Source: Heligmosomoides polygyrus polygyrus
Lineage: Eukaryota; Nematoda; Chromadorea; Rhabditida; Heligmosomidae
Direction: 5' to 3'
Assembly (NCBI GenBank): GCA_947396885.1
Contig: OX377202.1
Location: forward strand, 61,902,034-61,966,033
DNA length: 64,000 bases
Part shown: piece after piece, positions 35,346 through 45,519 of the stretch
Layout: every line of letters begins with the position of its first letter
Numbering within the stretch: position 1 is the first letter of the stretch
Program-made: the position numbers and the translations under genes
The notes under the pieces: generated by a model
Database searches by the model: none
What the model saw: only the letters and a program-made list of their open reading frames with translations
What the model was told of the DNA's origin: nothing

Positions 35346-35794
35346 GTCAAGCGAAGAGCACAGGAGTTCGCCCTCTACCTAGTGACAGCGAAAAACATAA
35401 TTCAGGAAATTTCGGAATGCACCGGGCGACTCGGGGGAGCGGATCACCATGTAAGGCAGCCGTGACCTATTCCACTCCACTGCTCTTCCAGCGCCAACGT
35501 AGGCTTCAGAGACCGGGCCATACGAAAGCAGGATGAACACGCGGTCAGCGTCGCGCAGCGTGGAATCGAGAGGACGATGCTTCGAGCGACACGACTCACA
35601 CAAATGAGAGAAGGCCTCCAGAGTTCGAAGCTTCATCGAAGATAGAAGATCAGAGGCGATGTCGCATGGGCCAAGTCGTTGAAAATTAGGTGGGCCGCCC
35701 ACGTAAGGCTTGGTTTATACTTGCGCCGCCACGCGGCCTCGGCGTGATGGTCGCCATAGATATCGATTTTTCGAGCCGCCCGGTCGGTATCTAA

Positions 35795-36218
35795 AGCCCC
35801 TTTCATACTCGTCCGAGGGGCGGCGGCAGCGGCGGCCACCGCTTCAGCGGCAGGTGGAGGGGCGGTGTCCGTTCTCGCCGCCTAGGGGTGGCGGCGGCGG
35901 CAATTCCCTTGCCTGACGTGGAGGCTGAGCGTTGTCCGCAGCGCGCACACAGGACAGCACACTCCACGTCTCGATGTGCCGCCGCTCTCGCTGCCCCTCG
36001 TGGCCGCCGCCCGAAATGGCCCCAGCCATCTCGGGCAGCGGCCCCGGCGGCGGCGCCGCCAGGGGCGTGGCGGGGCGTGGCCGCGGCGACGTCGCCGCTG
36101 CCAGTATGAAAACCCCTCCACCGCCGTGGCCGCCGCTCGGGCACGTCATCGCCGCCGCCTTCCTATGCTAAACCATTGGGCCGCCGCCGCCGCCGCCCCT
36201 GGGACGAGTATGAAAGGG
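35795..36218. mobile_element. GC-rich MITE nested at a shared TAA (first)
   Basis: A 424-bp element with ends AGCCCCTTTCATACTCGTCC and GGACGAGTATGAAAGGGGCT (with small differences just inside), flanked by TAA on both sides (35792-35794 and 36219-36221). The interior is dominated by GGC and GCC trinucleotides. Confidence 0.85.
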
Positions 36219-36221
36219 GCT

Positions 36222-37070
36222 TAAGGCGCCTTTTATACTTGCGCCGCCGCGCGGCGCGGCGTGATGATCGGCATAGCTATCGATTTTTCGCGCCGCCCAG
36301 CGGCGCCGCATCGTGTTTATACTCCGCCGCCGCAAAACACCACATTTGACGGAATTTCTGGTTACGGTATTCGGCGAATCGCGCCGCTGGAGAGAGGGGC
36401 GCGGCGCGGCGCGATCAGCCGCGGCGGACTCGGTGCTGAGTCGAAGATTCCACCACCGTGGTGAAGAAATTGCTATGTCCTTTGCATTTTGGTCCCCCAG
36501 ACGTGCATCTCTAGGTAGGGGTGGAGGGGGGGGGTCTGTTTGCCATGTACATTGCTCTGTGCTCTTGTTTCGCAACTCGTTTCGTTGGTTTGTTTCGTAA
36601 CTTGGTACCATCATTTCAGGTGGACATTATGGTAATGTGTAAGTGATAGGAGCGGATAGGTTAAATCGTCGTCATTTAGTCCTTTTTTGAAATGCGTCAC
36701 CTAGTCTATTCGTAGGTGTTGAGGTAGTGATAATTCGAATGCGTATTTCGTGTTCGAGAGATTTTGCTACGGGGAGTAAATATGTTCCCAGTGCACTGAG
36801 TGTGTAAAGTAGAAACTCTCGCCTTTCTGAAGTTGCTGAGTTCCCATCTCTGTCTAGAGACTAGAGCAAAACATCAACTTCTTCTGCCTCTGTCGTCATC
36901 ATCGGCGCCCGGTCCGTAGTAGTACGCAGAAACTCGTGGCCGTCGTCGCTGACGCCCCCCCTTTCTAACTGCAATCGCGCAGCGGCGCGTCAGATTCGGA
37001 GCGCGGCGCGGCCGGCCGCGCCGCGCTCAGAATTGACGCGCCGCAGCGCGGCGGGAGTATAAAAGGCGCC
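36222..37070. mobile_element. GC-rich MITE nested at a shared TAA (second)
   Basis: An 849-bp element with ends GGCGCCTTTTATACTTGCGC and GGGAGTATAAAAGGCGCC, flanked by TAA (36219-36221 and 37071-37073). It shares its left TAA with the right end of the 35795-36218 element. The terminal 200 bp on each side are GC-rich and the middle (about 36460-36960) is ordinary AT-balanced DNA. No open frame is convincing. Confidence 0.82.
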
Positions 37071-37124
37071 TAATCCGACTATGGTGCCGCGCCGCGCAGC
37101 GGCGCAACTATAAACCAGGGCTAA

Positions 37125-37304
37125 GGCATCTGGTATACCTCCGAGCCGCTCCAGTGATTGCCATCACTCAGCTGTGTCGGTCCGCGGAAGGTGGGCGTGG
37201 CGGGGTCGGCGATTGGCCAGGTGAGGGATCTTGGCGCGATTCCCGCTGTACTCAAATCGCTCCTGCGACAATCGCTGGACCGACTCGGAGATATGCCAGA
37301 TGCC
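37125..37304. mobile_element. MITE-like inverted-repeat insert, 180 bp
   Basis: GGCATCTGGTATACCTCCGAG at the left faces CTCGGAGATATGCCAGATGCC at the right, and the block interrupts the RTE fragment. The duplication is unclear: TAA lies on the left and ATT on the right. Confidence 0.6.
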
Positions 37305-37656
37305 ATTTCGCATTTCGAACTCATTTCGCAGATACCCGCTAGACGAGGGCCGTCACCGACTGGATTAGCGGGGTGTTGAGAGAGCACCAGGACGCACACC
37401 AACGCGTTGGTCGGACTTCTTCGTGAAAGCCCTGAACGACCGATATGACGCTCTTCGTGTCCCTCCTTTTGCGGCAGCCGCGTACGCGGCAGGGGCCAGA
37501 ACAGCCGCGTACGCTGCTTCTACTGCCGCGTGCTAGAGTTCACGCGGTACTCCTCTCGCTCGCTCAATCGCCAACGCGGCAATGCGGCAACAATGCCTTG
37601 AAGAATTACTGCCGCTGCCTCGTTTGCGGCACCGCGTCTGGCGCTTAGGCGACACA

Positions 37657-39597
37657 TCAGCGGCAGCCAGCGGCAGCTTGTACTCTCGCGACACTTCGAT
37701 GAGCTTCGTAATGGTGTGTATGTGGTCGATCGGGTACTTGTGAAGCAAAGGGCCCGTGGTGCCGTGGTCTTGCCGCGTTAACATGTTTACCGGCAACCCC
37801 GTGGTGCCGTGGGGTTGCCGGTAAACATGTTAACGCGGCAAGCCCACGGCACCACGGGCCCTTTGCTTCATAAGTACCATCGATCGTGCTGAATCCTCTC
37901 CGAAATCCTGCTTGTTCGCATGGCTGCCCTTCGTCCAGCGTTCTACTAATCCTATTCAGGATGACTCGAGTGAACAGCTTGTAGACTACGGACAACAGGC
38001 CTATCGGGCGATAGTTGCCAATGTCGTGCACGTCTCCCTTCTTGTACAGCAAAACGGTCTTGCTGGTCTTCCACTGAGATGGAACCTTGCATTCGGACAG
38101 GTAGCGTGTGAAGAGCCGCGCCAAGGCGTTGATGAGCGCTGGCGGGAGGTTCTTCAGGTGTTCGGGTCTGATCCTGTCGGGACCGGGTGCTGTTCGTTTC
38201 TTCACCGACGAGATGGCGTGTCGGATTTCGGAAGAGAGAACAGAGGGGATGACGTATCCATCCTGCGGAAGATGGCATGGGGGCAGGTGGACGTGGCTAT
38301 CGAAGAGATCGGAGTAGAAGTTGTGGATGACTTTCTCCATGGTCCTTCTGGAAGAGGTGATGGTTCCGTCAGGACATCGGAGAGCGGTCATCTTGGTCTT
38401 GAAGTTGGCGAAGTTGCGGATGCTCAGCCCTGCCTCTGGTGCTTCAGCCAACACTTCCGCCCTTCTCTCCTTCAGATCTTCCTTTATCGCCGCTCTGCAT
38501 AGCTTTGCAAGCTCGGACGTCAGTTGGTAGTTGCCTGACGCTCGTGCTGCTCCACGCTGGCGTATCAACTCGAGAGTTTCCGGAGACAGGCGTCTCTTGG
38601 TGGCCTTCAAGCTCTCGGCTCCCTTAGCACTATCGTGGAGATGGTGCACGAAGCGACCGTATACCTCGTCGACGTTGTCCATGACGGCATCTTCACAAAG
38701 GCCGACAAGAGAGGTGTAGAGATCCCAGTTGATGGTCGTTCTGGGATTCCTCTTCTTGAACTTCGCGGCCTTCTCTCCTTGACGCGAAAAGCGGAACCTC
38801 GCGCGAAGGAGGCGGTGGTCCGATCCCGTGTAGAACTTGGGGACAACGGAGACACCGGTCAGGCAATACTTGCGATTGAAGATGATGTGGTCGATCTCGT
38901 TGTGGAACTGGCCACCGGGGGATTCCCAGGTCCATCGTAGGGAGGAAGGCTTCTGGAACTGCGAGTTTCCATGGATGGTCTTGGTCGACATGATAAACTC
39001 AGACAGCCTTTCACCTTGCTCGTTCCACTCCAAACCGTGGGTTCCGATGTGAAGTTCTTCCGGCGACCTTCGTGGCCCGATTTTGGCGTTGAAGTCGCCG
39101 ACGATCACCTTGTAGAAGGTGTGATCTTCCTTATAGAACTTCTCCAGCTCCACGTAGAAGGCCTCGACGTCTTCGTCGTCGTAGTCGGATGTTGGGGCAT
39201 ACGCGACGAACACAGCCAAGGCTGGCACGGAGCCACATCGCTTCAGTCGCAGACGTCCGATTCGGCTTGTCAGAGACTCGTACGAATCGATGTTCATGGC
39301 CAAGTGCGTGTTGACGAGGACACCAACGCCGCCTACTCCCCTGCTGTCGCATGCTCCGAGGAACAGTTCTTCTCCGGAGTCGTAGGCGGCGTGTAGGGGG
39401 TGGTGTCTTCTCGTCTCGGTCAGTCCGATGACGTCGTACTTGATCTTCCTGGCTTGCATCATCAGGTCCTCGACGGATGCTTCCGACGCAAGCGTGCTGG
39501 CGTTGTAAGTACAGATCGTCATCCTAGTCCTTCTCAGTTTGCGCAGCCTGGTTAGGCCCTGAGATTTTAGCAGCCTCTCCGTACTCGTCCTTCCCAT
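37657..39597 (-). pseudogene. RTE-1-like endonuclease-RT open frame, best-preserved copy
   Basis: One open frame of 646 codons from MGRTSTERLLKSQG, making this the cleanest coding copy in the window. It contains [149 protein letters not shown] and FRRGFSTID. At that point it runs into the foldback MITE, which happens to stay open, and then resumes with HTH-YEAHRSVARV in a shifted frame. The catalytic RT box is absent because of truncation. Confidence 0.85.
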
Positions 39598-40100
39598 CGC
39601 TGCAGAAATGGGGGCTCTTTCGGGGTCAGGGGAATGAGGCCCTTTAGTGCTGCTGTGTTTGACTGGAATACAACACGGGTAGCTAGTCAGGCTCTGTCGT
39701 GCGGGCGGGGTACTCCGGGCAGCCAGCCAGACTGCCCGAAGGGACGGGGCGAGACTTAAGGCGGCCTCGAATCGCCTTACATGTACTCCCAGTCTACCGA
39801 ATGCAAGCTTTTGGCCGAGCCGACACAGTTACAATCCGCACAGTCACGGACACATCCACGCACACTGGGCACGAACATGCCGCTCCCACGCACAATGAAC
39901 GCATCGACCCGACACAGCAGGAGCAAGGAGTCCATCCCCTGCATCCCACCTTCGTCTCTGGGCAGTACACGGTCGCATTTGGTTCGCGTTTAATTCCCCT
40001 ATCCACCACCCGGGAACGCGCCACGTGGTCCTGCGACAAGCGGCCCGTGATCCCTCTTAACAAGAGGGATCGAAGGCTCTCTATCGAGGGAGATCCGTGG
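37673..40100 (-). mobile_element. RTE-1-like retrotransposon, 3'-truncated, minus strand
   Basis: The second large copy of the element at 18645-22062. It retains the 5' UTR (40100-39598; for example the reverse complement of CACGGATCTCCCTCGATAG), the endonuclease and the first part of the RT, then stops at EVSREYKLPL near 37673. RTE copies usually lose the 5' end, so a missing 3' end suggests later deletion or recombination. A MITE (37733-37878) interrupts the RT. Confidence 0.85.
37733..37878. mobile_element. Foldback MITE, hAT-type 8-bp duplication (family A, copy 2)
   Basis: A 146-bp near-perfect palindrome with ends GGTACTTGTGAAGCAAAGGG and CTTTGCTTCATAAGTACC. It is flanked by GTCGATCG (37725-37732) and ATCGATCG (37879-37886), an 8-bp duplication with one mismatch. 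The homologous RTE at 20860-20890 shows the uninterrupted target, confirming a single GTCGATCG before insertion. Confidence 0.92.
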
Positions 40101-40109
40101 CAATCCAAG

Positions 40110-40397
40110 GGCGTGTGGCGCAGTCGGAGGAGGCGCGACTGTCGCGTGCACCCGATACCAGGTTCCTGGTTCGGATTTCCCGCCCAGGCCAACCAAGCCT
40201 TCCATCCCTCCGGGGTCGGTGAATTGGTACCAGACTTGTCTGGGAAGGGTAAAGCGCTGACTTGTTCATCGGCTGGCCACCGCAAGTCATTGTATGGCCA
40301 AATACGCATTCACGTCGCCTCCACGACATCACGCAGAAGTAGAATGCGCTGGCGCATCCCAGAAGGGATTGAGTAACGCCGTCCTTTATCCTTTATC
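40110..40397 (+). mobile_element. tRNA-derived SINE with 9-bp duplication
   Basis: A 288-bp plus-strand SINE lies between perfect CAATCCAAG repeats at 40101-40109 and 40398-40406. Its head is tRNA-like, with A box TGGCGCAGTCG at 40116-40126 and B box GGTTCGGATTTCC at 40168-40180. The tail is a short tandem, CCTTTATCCTTTATCC. It inserted next to the 5' end of the RTE copy. A related decayed copy is at 43555-43825. Confidence 0.88.
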
Positions 40398-40497
40398 CAA
40401 TCCAAGAACTACACCAAGAAAAGGACTATCCTAACTTCGTCACCCATCTATACTGTCAACTGCAATTGGCACAATAAATGTTTAAATGTTCCCATCT

Positions 40498-40960
40498 TTT
40501 TGCCCCCCCCCCTCACCAAGTGCTACCCTTTATTGGTCCCCCTCCACTAGCCCCATTAATGGTCCCCTTTATCGGTCCCTCCTTTACTGCCTCCACTCCC
40601 TTCACAGCTCACCCATTACTGGTCTCACATTCACTGATCCCCTTTACTGGTCCACTCCCCCTTCACTGGCCGCCATTACTGATCCTACCTTCACTGGTCC
40701 TCTATTCACTAGTCTCCCTTTAATGGTTCCCCCTTTATCGGTTCCCCCTTCACAGGACCTCCCACTTCACTGGTTACCCTTCACTCCCTTCCCCCTTCCT
40801 TACTATCCCCCCGCCAATCCTCACCTTAGTGGTATCCTTTATTGGTCCCCTTCGCTCCCATTAAAGGTCCTACCCTTACTGGCACCCCTCCCCCTTCACT
40901 GGTCCTCCCACCCTTCATTGGATCCTCGCTTACTGGTCTCCCCTTTAGTGGTCTCCCATT
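40498..40960. repeat. Degenerate GGTCCC/CACTGG tandem repeat
   Basis: Loose units such as TTTACTGGTCC, TTCACTGGTC and TTAATGGTCCCC recur about every 15-25 bp, the reverse complement of the motif at 1-185. The 181-codon proline- and leucine-rich frame over it is an artefact of the repeat. Confidence 0.8.
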
Positions 40961-41530
40961 GCACGTGTTCGGAATCCAGACACCCCTTGCACGACATAAG
41001 TGAACCTCTTCTGAACACAGACACCGTTTGAATGACATCGGTTACACCTCTTCTGAACACCCAGACACCCCTCGAATGAAATCCGTAATACCTCTTCTAA
41101 GTTCAGACACTCCTTGCGTGACATCGGGTCTTCTGAACCCGGACGCCTGTTGAACAGCGTCGGTGACATGTTTTCTCAACCCGTGCCCTTAGCGCGACAA
41201 AGGTGACACCACTTCTGAACCCAGACACACACAGCGCGACGTCGGTTACACGTCTTCTGAAACCGGACGCCTGTTGAACAGCGTCGGTGACATGTCTTCT
41301 GACCCTAGACACCTATTACGCGACATCGTTGACACCTCTTCTGAACCCAAACACGCAATGCGCGACATCGGTTACATCCATTCTGAATCCGAGCGCCTGT
41401 TGCACGACGTCGATGGCACCTCTTCTAAATCCGAACTCCTGTTGAGCAACGTCGCTGGCGTGTCTTTTGAACTCGAACGCCCTTTGCGCGACATCAGTGA
41501 TACTTCATCTGACGGTCTCGACACGGCGTG
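40961..41530. repeat. Tandem satellite of about 50-bp units
   Basis: About ten imperfect units each contain TTCTGAACCCAGACACC, a CGACATCGG core and GGTTACACCTC or GGTGACA. Unit length is about 50 bp. The block directly follows the GGTCCC repeat; the same pair of repeat types occurs at 1-400. Confidence 0.82.
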
Positions 41531-41832
41531 AGTGGCACCTCGTCTGAACACGGACGCCTACTACTCGACTTCTAGGAAAGACCAGACGGATGAGCAGACG
41601 GACGGACGGACAACCGCTAACTCCTTTATATATAGTAGGATACTATGGCTAGAAAATGCGAACGAGAGAAATGCGTCGAGCACCTCACATATGTTGATTA
41701 ACCGCGAATCATTAATTTCCAGCCAAGGATCGTGTCTAGGATTGAAAGGCTGACATGAAAATGACCTCTGATATAGTAAAAAGTCTTCAGTTATAACGAG
41801 AAGTCTTGAATGCGAGTCCCGATTGCACGTTA

Positions 41833-41981
41833 GGGGTCGTCTAGTGTGTGTGCAACGCGCGACGCGATGCGTGTGTAGTGGCCAAACTGATCGAGCGACG
41901 CGATTGATAAATTCGGCCACTACACATGGCGACCAACTACTACTAACTTCGTCACGCGTCGCGCGCACGCTAAACGACCTC
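41833..41981. mobile_element. GC-rich foldback MITE, family C copy 1
   Basis: A 149-bp palindrome between TTA repeats (41830-41832 and 41982-41984). Motifs are AACGCGCGACGCGATGCG, TAGTGGCCAAACTGATCG and GGCCACTACACATGGC. Ends GGGGTCGTCTAGTGTG / GCTAAACGACCTC pair loosely. Copy 2 is at 42180-42312. Confidence 0.72.
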
Positions 41982-41985
41982 TTAA

Positions 41986-42176
41986 GAGTTCCGCACACTT
42001 CTGCGGCGTTGCCGCTGCACGGTCCTTAACCACAGGGCAGAAACGCAGAGCTCGCCGCCAGCTGCGATAATAATTTGAATCATTATCACCGCCGCCGCTC
42101 CAGCGGCGCCAGGAAAGTCTGCCTGCATTCTGCCCTTTCGCGCCCGCCGCTCGCTGCAAAAGTGTGCGGGATCCCT
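41986..42176. mobile_element. GC-rich MITE, family D
   Basis: A 191-bp element with ends GAGTTCCGCACACTTCTGC and GCAAAAGTGTGCGGGATCCC between TTAA sites (41982-41985 and 42177-42180). It contains CTTAACCACAGGGCAGAAAC, similar to part of the 43263-43402 element. It sits between the two family C copies. Confidence 0.65.
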
Positions 42177-42179
42177 TAA

Positions 42180-42312
42180 GTCCTGTTTGGTGTGCACGCG
42201 ACGCGCGACGCGATGCATGCGTAGTGGCCAAATTGATCGAGCGACGCGATTGATCAATTTGGCCACTACACATGGCATCGCGTCGCGCGTCGCGTGCACA
42301 CTAAACAAGGCC
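42180..42312. mobile_element. GC-rich foldback MITE, family C copy 2
   Basis: A 133-bp palindrome with outer arms GTGTGCACGCGACGCGCGAC and its reverse complement, inner arms TAGTGGCCAAATTGATC and GATCAATTTGGCCACTA, and a GAGCGACGCGATT centre. TTA lies at 42177-42179 and 42313-42315. Confidence 0.78.
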
Positions 42313-43258
42313 TTAGGCCTGGTTTAGGGCCTTTACAGAGTCTCGCGGCAGCACCCCGAGAACTCGTCCATATCGCTCCCGCCGCAATGGGACCCACGCT
42401 GCCACTGTGGTGGAAGCCGCGGCGCGGACGAGTTGTCGCGGAGGCGCCGCTCTGAAAGGTACCCGAGGGCTGCCGCACTTCACGGCGGCTCTCACCCGCA
42501 GCGCCAGGAGCTGCGGGTGAGACCGGCCGGAGGGCGTGATAGATGGGTCCATTGTGGTTCATCTATTCTATACATTTTTTAAACGAATCTACATGCTAGG
42601 AATATAATAGGTTGGTGCATGTTTCTGTCCATAAAAGGGCTTGACAACCAACAGTATAATCACCGTTAGTGTCGTCAAATGGAGGCGTGTGGAATCCTTC
42701 ACTCAAAACGTAACGCAAAAAACCTTAGCACGTTATTAGGTAACCCTAAATGCACTGCAAATCTTTGTGGCCTTACAGCCACCAGATAGCCGTGTGAAGT
42801 TTAGAGAAAACCCTTGCACAGAAATGCAACAACAAAGCAGACCGTTCTTTTTAGTATGAGCTATAGCTGCATCGCACAGACCTCCCGGACTCAACAAGGC
42901 ATCGGATGGAATGCTGTCATCATAAACGCTACCACATTATCTTCGAGATGGTTGTCAACCGCGGAACTTTTCGTGGAGGAAGAACGACAAAAGTGATAGC
43001 AAGCGCAAAATGGTACTGAACTGTTGAGTTATAAGAAGTGTTCTATTAGAGTTCGTTGCTTACATTCAAGAACTCCTAACTTGGCTTAGAAAACGCTTCT
43101 TCACAAAAAAAGCGTTTTGCTTACTACATATCTGACATTCTTAGAGATCCAACTGCCGGCAAAAGTACGCAGTATTGCGTATAGTAACCCTCTCGGTGCC
43201 GCACCACCCGCCATTACCATGGCGGGTTCGCGGCATCCGCAAGACTCTGCTGCCGGCC
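42313..43258. other. No gene recognised
   Basis: 42316-42545 is GC-rich and may be part of another MITE (it starts GGCCTGGTTTAGGGCC). The rest is ordinary sequence without a supported feature. Confidence 0.4.
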
Positions 43259-43262
43259 TTAA

Positions 43263-43402
43263 GGCCCCCACAGAGTTCTGCGGCAGCGCCGCGGCCCTAT
43301 GCTTAACCATAGGGCAGAGACGCGGAGCTCGCCGCCGGCGGCGTCCCTGCACTATCCTTAACCATAGCGGCGAGCGGCCTTGCCGCAGAACTCTGTGGGG
43401 CC
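43263..43402. mobile_element. GC-rich MITE at a TTAA site
   Basis: A 140-bp element with ends GGCCCCCACAGAGTTCTGCG and CGCAGAACTCTGTGGGGCC, flanked by TTAA on both sides (43259-43262 and 43403-43406). Confidence 0.78.
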
Positions 43403-43515
43403 TTAATACTTGCGCCGCCACGCTGCGCGGCGTGATGGTCGCCATAGTTATCGATTTTTCGCGCCGCTCGGTCGATATCTATTCCGACTATGGTGCCGCC
43501 ACTATAAACCAGGGC
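43403..43515. mobile_element. Short copy of the outer GC-rich MITE (empty-site version)
   Basis: TACTTGCGCCGCCACG, CATAGTTATCGATTTTTCG, GATATCTATTCCGACTATGG and ACTATAAACCAGGGC match the two ends of the 35707-37121 element joined directly. It shows what that element looked like before its two inner insertions. The left terminus is altered beside the neighbouring MITE. Confidence 0.75.
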
Positions 43516-43554
43516 TTAAACGGAACCTATTCCTAGATTAAGCGCGTAGTGCAG

Positions 43555-43825
43555 AGTCGGAGGAGGTGCTGGCTGTCGCGTGCACCCGATAACAGGTTCT
43601 TGGTTAGAATTTCTCGACCAGGGCCTACCATGCACTACACATCCTCTGCCAGACCTACAGGAAATGGTGAAGCACTGACAGATTCATCGACTCTCCACGG
43701 CTAGTCGTTGTGTAGGCCAACTGGCGCACTTACAAATCGCCTCTACGACGTCCTGTAGTAGCAATGTGGCGCGTCACACAAGAGGTTGATATCGCCGTCC
43801 TTATTCTATTATCCTTTAGCCCTAT
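43555..43825 (+). mobile_element. Decayed tRNA-derived SINE, copy 2
   Basis: GCAGAGTCGGAGGAGGTGC, GTCGCGTGCACCCGATA, and a tail CGCCGTCCTTATTCTATTATCC match the SINE at 40110-40397. The A and B boxes are damaged and no duplication was found. Confidence 0.75.
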
Positions 43826-44159
43826 ATTAGTGGATTAGCATGTTTCTACTATTTGGTCGTTTGCTCCGTGGGAGGATTGCATTTTTTTTCATTTTTTTCT
43901 GAAAAATGCTTTGACAAAATTTTTTTTTCGTGGAAAACCCCTCACATTTTGTGTCGCACCATGTTAAAAAATTTTCGGCCCTCTTTATGACTTAGTTGCT
44001 GGGGGTCTTTCAACAATTCAGGTCATTTTAGAAAAAATAGAGCTTCTGCCGTCACACGGGGATGGATCAGATTGTTGTTATGTACTCGGGTCGACGATTC
44101 CATCAGGCAGCCAGCAGCTTCTAGAGCAAGCTCAGCAGATTGGTAGTGGGTATGCTTGT

Positions 44160-44410
44160 GCTCGAATAATCGAATTCGAAAAATTATTCGAATAATTTAT
44201 TCGAATTCAATTTTCGATTATTTGATTATTCGAGTTTCGCAATTTCGAATAATTGTTCAAATTCGATTATTCTTGTTTCGTAATTTCGAATAATTATTCG
44301 AATTCGATTATTCGCGCTTCGCAAATTCGAATAATTATTCCAATTCGATTATTCGTGTTTAGCAAATTCGAAGAATTATTCGGTTACTCGAGGTTCGCAA
44401 TTTTGAATAC
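44160..44410. repeat. ATTCG-rich simple repeat
   Basis: Dense repeats of GAATAATTATTCG and AATTCGATTATTCG, very AT-rich and self-complementary. A related tract is at 47310-47475, on the other side of the Tc1 derivative. Confidence 0.85.
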
Positions 44411-45457
44411 GTGGTTGTTTCGAATGTGGCTTAATGATGACTTTTGTAAGCGTCGTTCACGTTCATTCGGGTGACGATTGTTTTTGATAGCACACTGTCT
44501 AGGAGCTCATCGCTACGAAAGCGCATTCAGTATCCTACTCTATACATAGAATGGTTGTGTGTGTTGTGTGTGTGTGTTTCCATCAGTCCACCACAACTGG
44601 CGCGGGCATGGCGTATTGGCGATACTGACCGCATTTGATAGCGATCGACTGCTGTCCGGAACTTCAACTCTTGGGGTAATCGAACTCGTTGAACACAAAT
44701 TTGAAGTTCGTTTTTGATATTATCGGTTGAAGTTGATCGAGCCATTGATTCCCTATGGGGAATTCATTGAGGCGAATCAATTGTATGACCGGTCTTGGTC
44801 GATATTTTCAAAATTTGACTTCACATTTGCACAGGACTATCATCAATGTCATACACTTGAATACTCTATGGAATTTGCACAATCAACACAAATTTCGACG
44901 GAAAATTAGAAAATGAATTCAGATTCGTGTTCAGCGACCTCGATTACCTCAGGCCTGAAGTTTCGAGCCTGTTGGATGATATTCACGAAAAAATAGATAA
45001 TTTGGTTAATATCTCTTGATGGCAACTGTTACTGCAAAAGCTAACTTAAGATTCGTATTTAGCGACCTCGATTACTCTGAGGCTGAAGCTCACAGTTTGC
45101 ATATATAACACGATTATATACCATTTCAGTTGAGATTCAAAGTTTTTCAAATTAAATTCAATGTTATTACACGGGGAAAATTCCAGAAGAACGTTAAATT
45201 TATTTCAAAAGCGTTGAATTTGTCTTGAAGAACGTTGAATTTCGACTGAAAATGGTATATAATTGCACTATTCGATTGGTTGACGATTCCTGTGCGATAA
45301 TGAACTGAACAAGTAGAGTGAACGATTTTTTTTTCGCAAAAGTTTTGCACTTGTGCGTAGATGTTTTCCACATGTATTTCTGCAGAAATTCTTCATGTAG
45401 GATTTTTTTGAAGGAAAAAAGTTTTTATGCCTTGCCATCTTAACGAGTGTTGTAAAC
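44411..45457. other. AT-rich, no gene recognised
   Basis: Contains a (TG)n run at about 44552-44578 and two copies of a short segment, AGATTCGTGTTCAGCGACC (about 44919) and AGATTCGTATTTAGCGACC (about 45048), followed by similar sequence. No gene supported. Confidence 0.45.
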
Positions 45458-45519
45458 GGTTCTTAGAAGATATTAAAAAACTAAACTTTGATCTTAGCCA
45501 AAAGACCGAGAAGTGAAAT
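45458..45519 (-). ncRNA. U2 snRNA fragment (pseudogene)
   Basis: The minus strand reads CACTTCTCGGTCTTTTGGCT then AAGATCAAAGTTTAGT, which matches the highly conserved 5' end of U2 snRNA (stem I and the branch-site interacting region) with few changes. It then jumps to TTTTTTAATATCT, resembling the later U2 TTTAATATCTG, so about 15 nt appear deleted. The Sm site and 3' half are missing. This is a truncated U2 pseudogene and not a functional snRNA. Confidence 0.75.

Larger units (their letters stand above)
35707..37121. mobile_element. GC-rich MITE (outer) with TAA duplication, containing two others
   Basis: Ends are GGCTTGGTTTATACTTGCGC and GCGCAACTATAAACCAGGGC, flanked by TAA (35704-35706 and 37122-37124). 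Its internal words CATAGATATCGATTTTTCG and CCGACTATGGTGCCGC match the short copy at 43403-43515. The two inner MITEs account for nearly all of the 1.4 kb; without them it is about 140 bp. A TNA or TWA duplication fits PIF/Harbinger or Tc4/Tc5-like mobilisation. Confidence 0.83.
35480..37465 (+). mobile_element. RTE-1-like 3' fragment interrupted by GC-rich MITEs
   Basis: 35480-35703 and 37305-37465 match the C-terminal coding part of the RTE-1-like copy (about 21580-21800 and 21795-21940). Shared words include CAGCGTGGAATCGAGAGGAC, GTGGGCCG-CCACG and CAACGCGTTGGTCGGACTTC. The join is opened by MITEs at 35707-37121 and 37125-37304. The fragment ends abruptly at CTCTTCGTGTCCCT. It faces the opposite way to the larger RTE copy that starts at 37673. 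Confidence 0.8.

Noticed and set aside
40486..41031. 181-codon proline-, leucine- and serine-rich frame
   Set aside because: It translates the GGTCCC/CACTGG tandem repeat and the start of the satellite, so the pattern is explained by the repeat.
40961..41530. CRISPR-like array
   Set aside because: Units are imperfect, contiguous and lack unique spacers; the genome is eukaryotic. It is a satellite.
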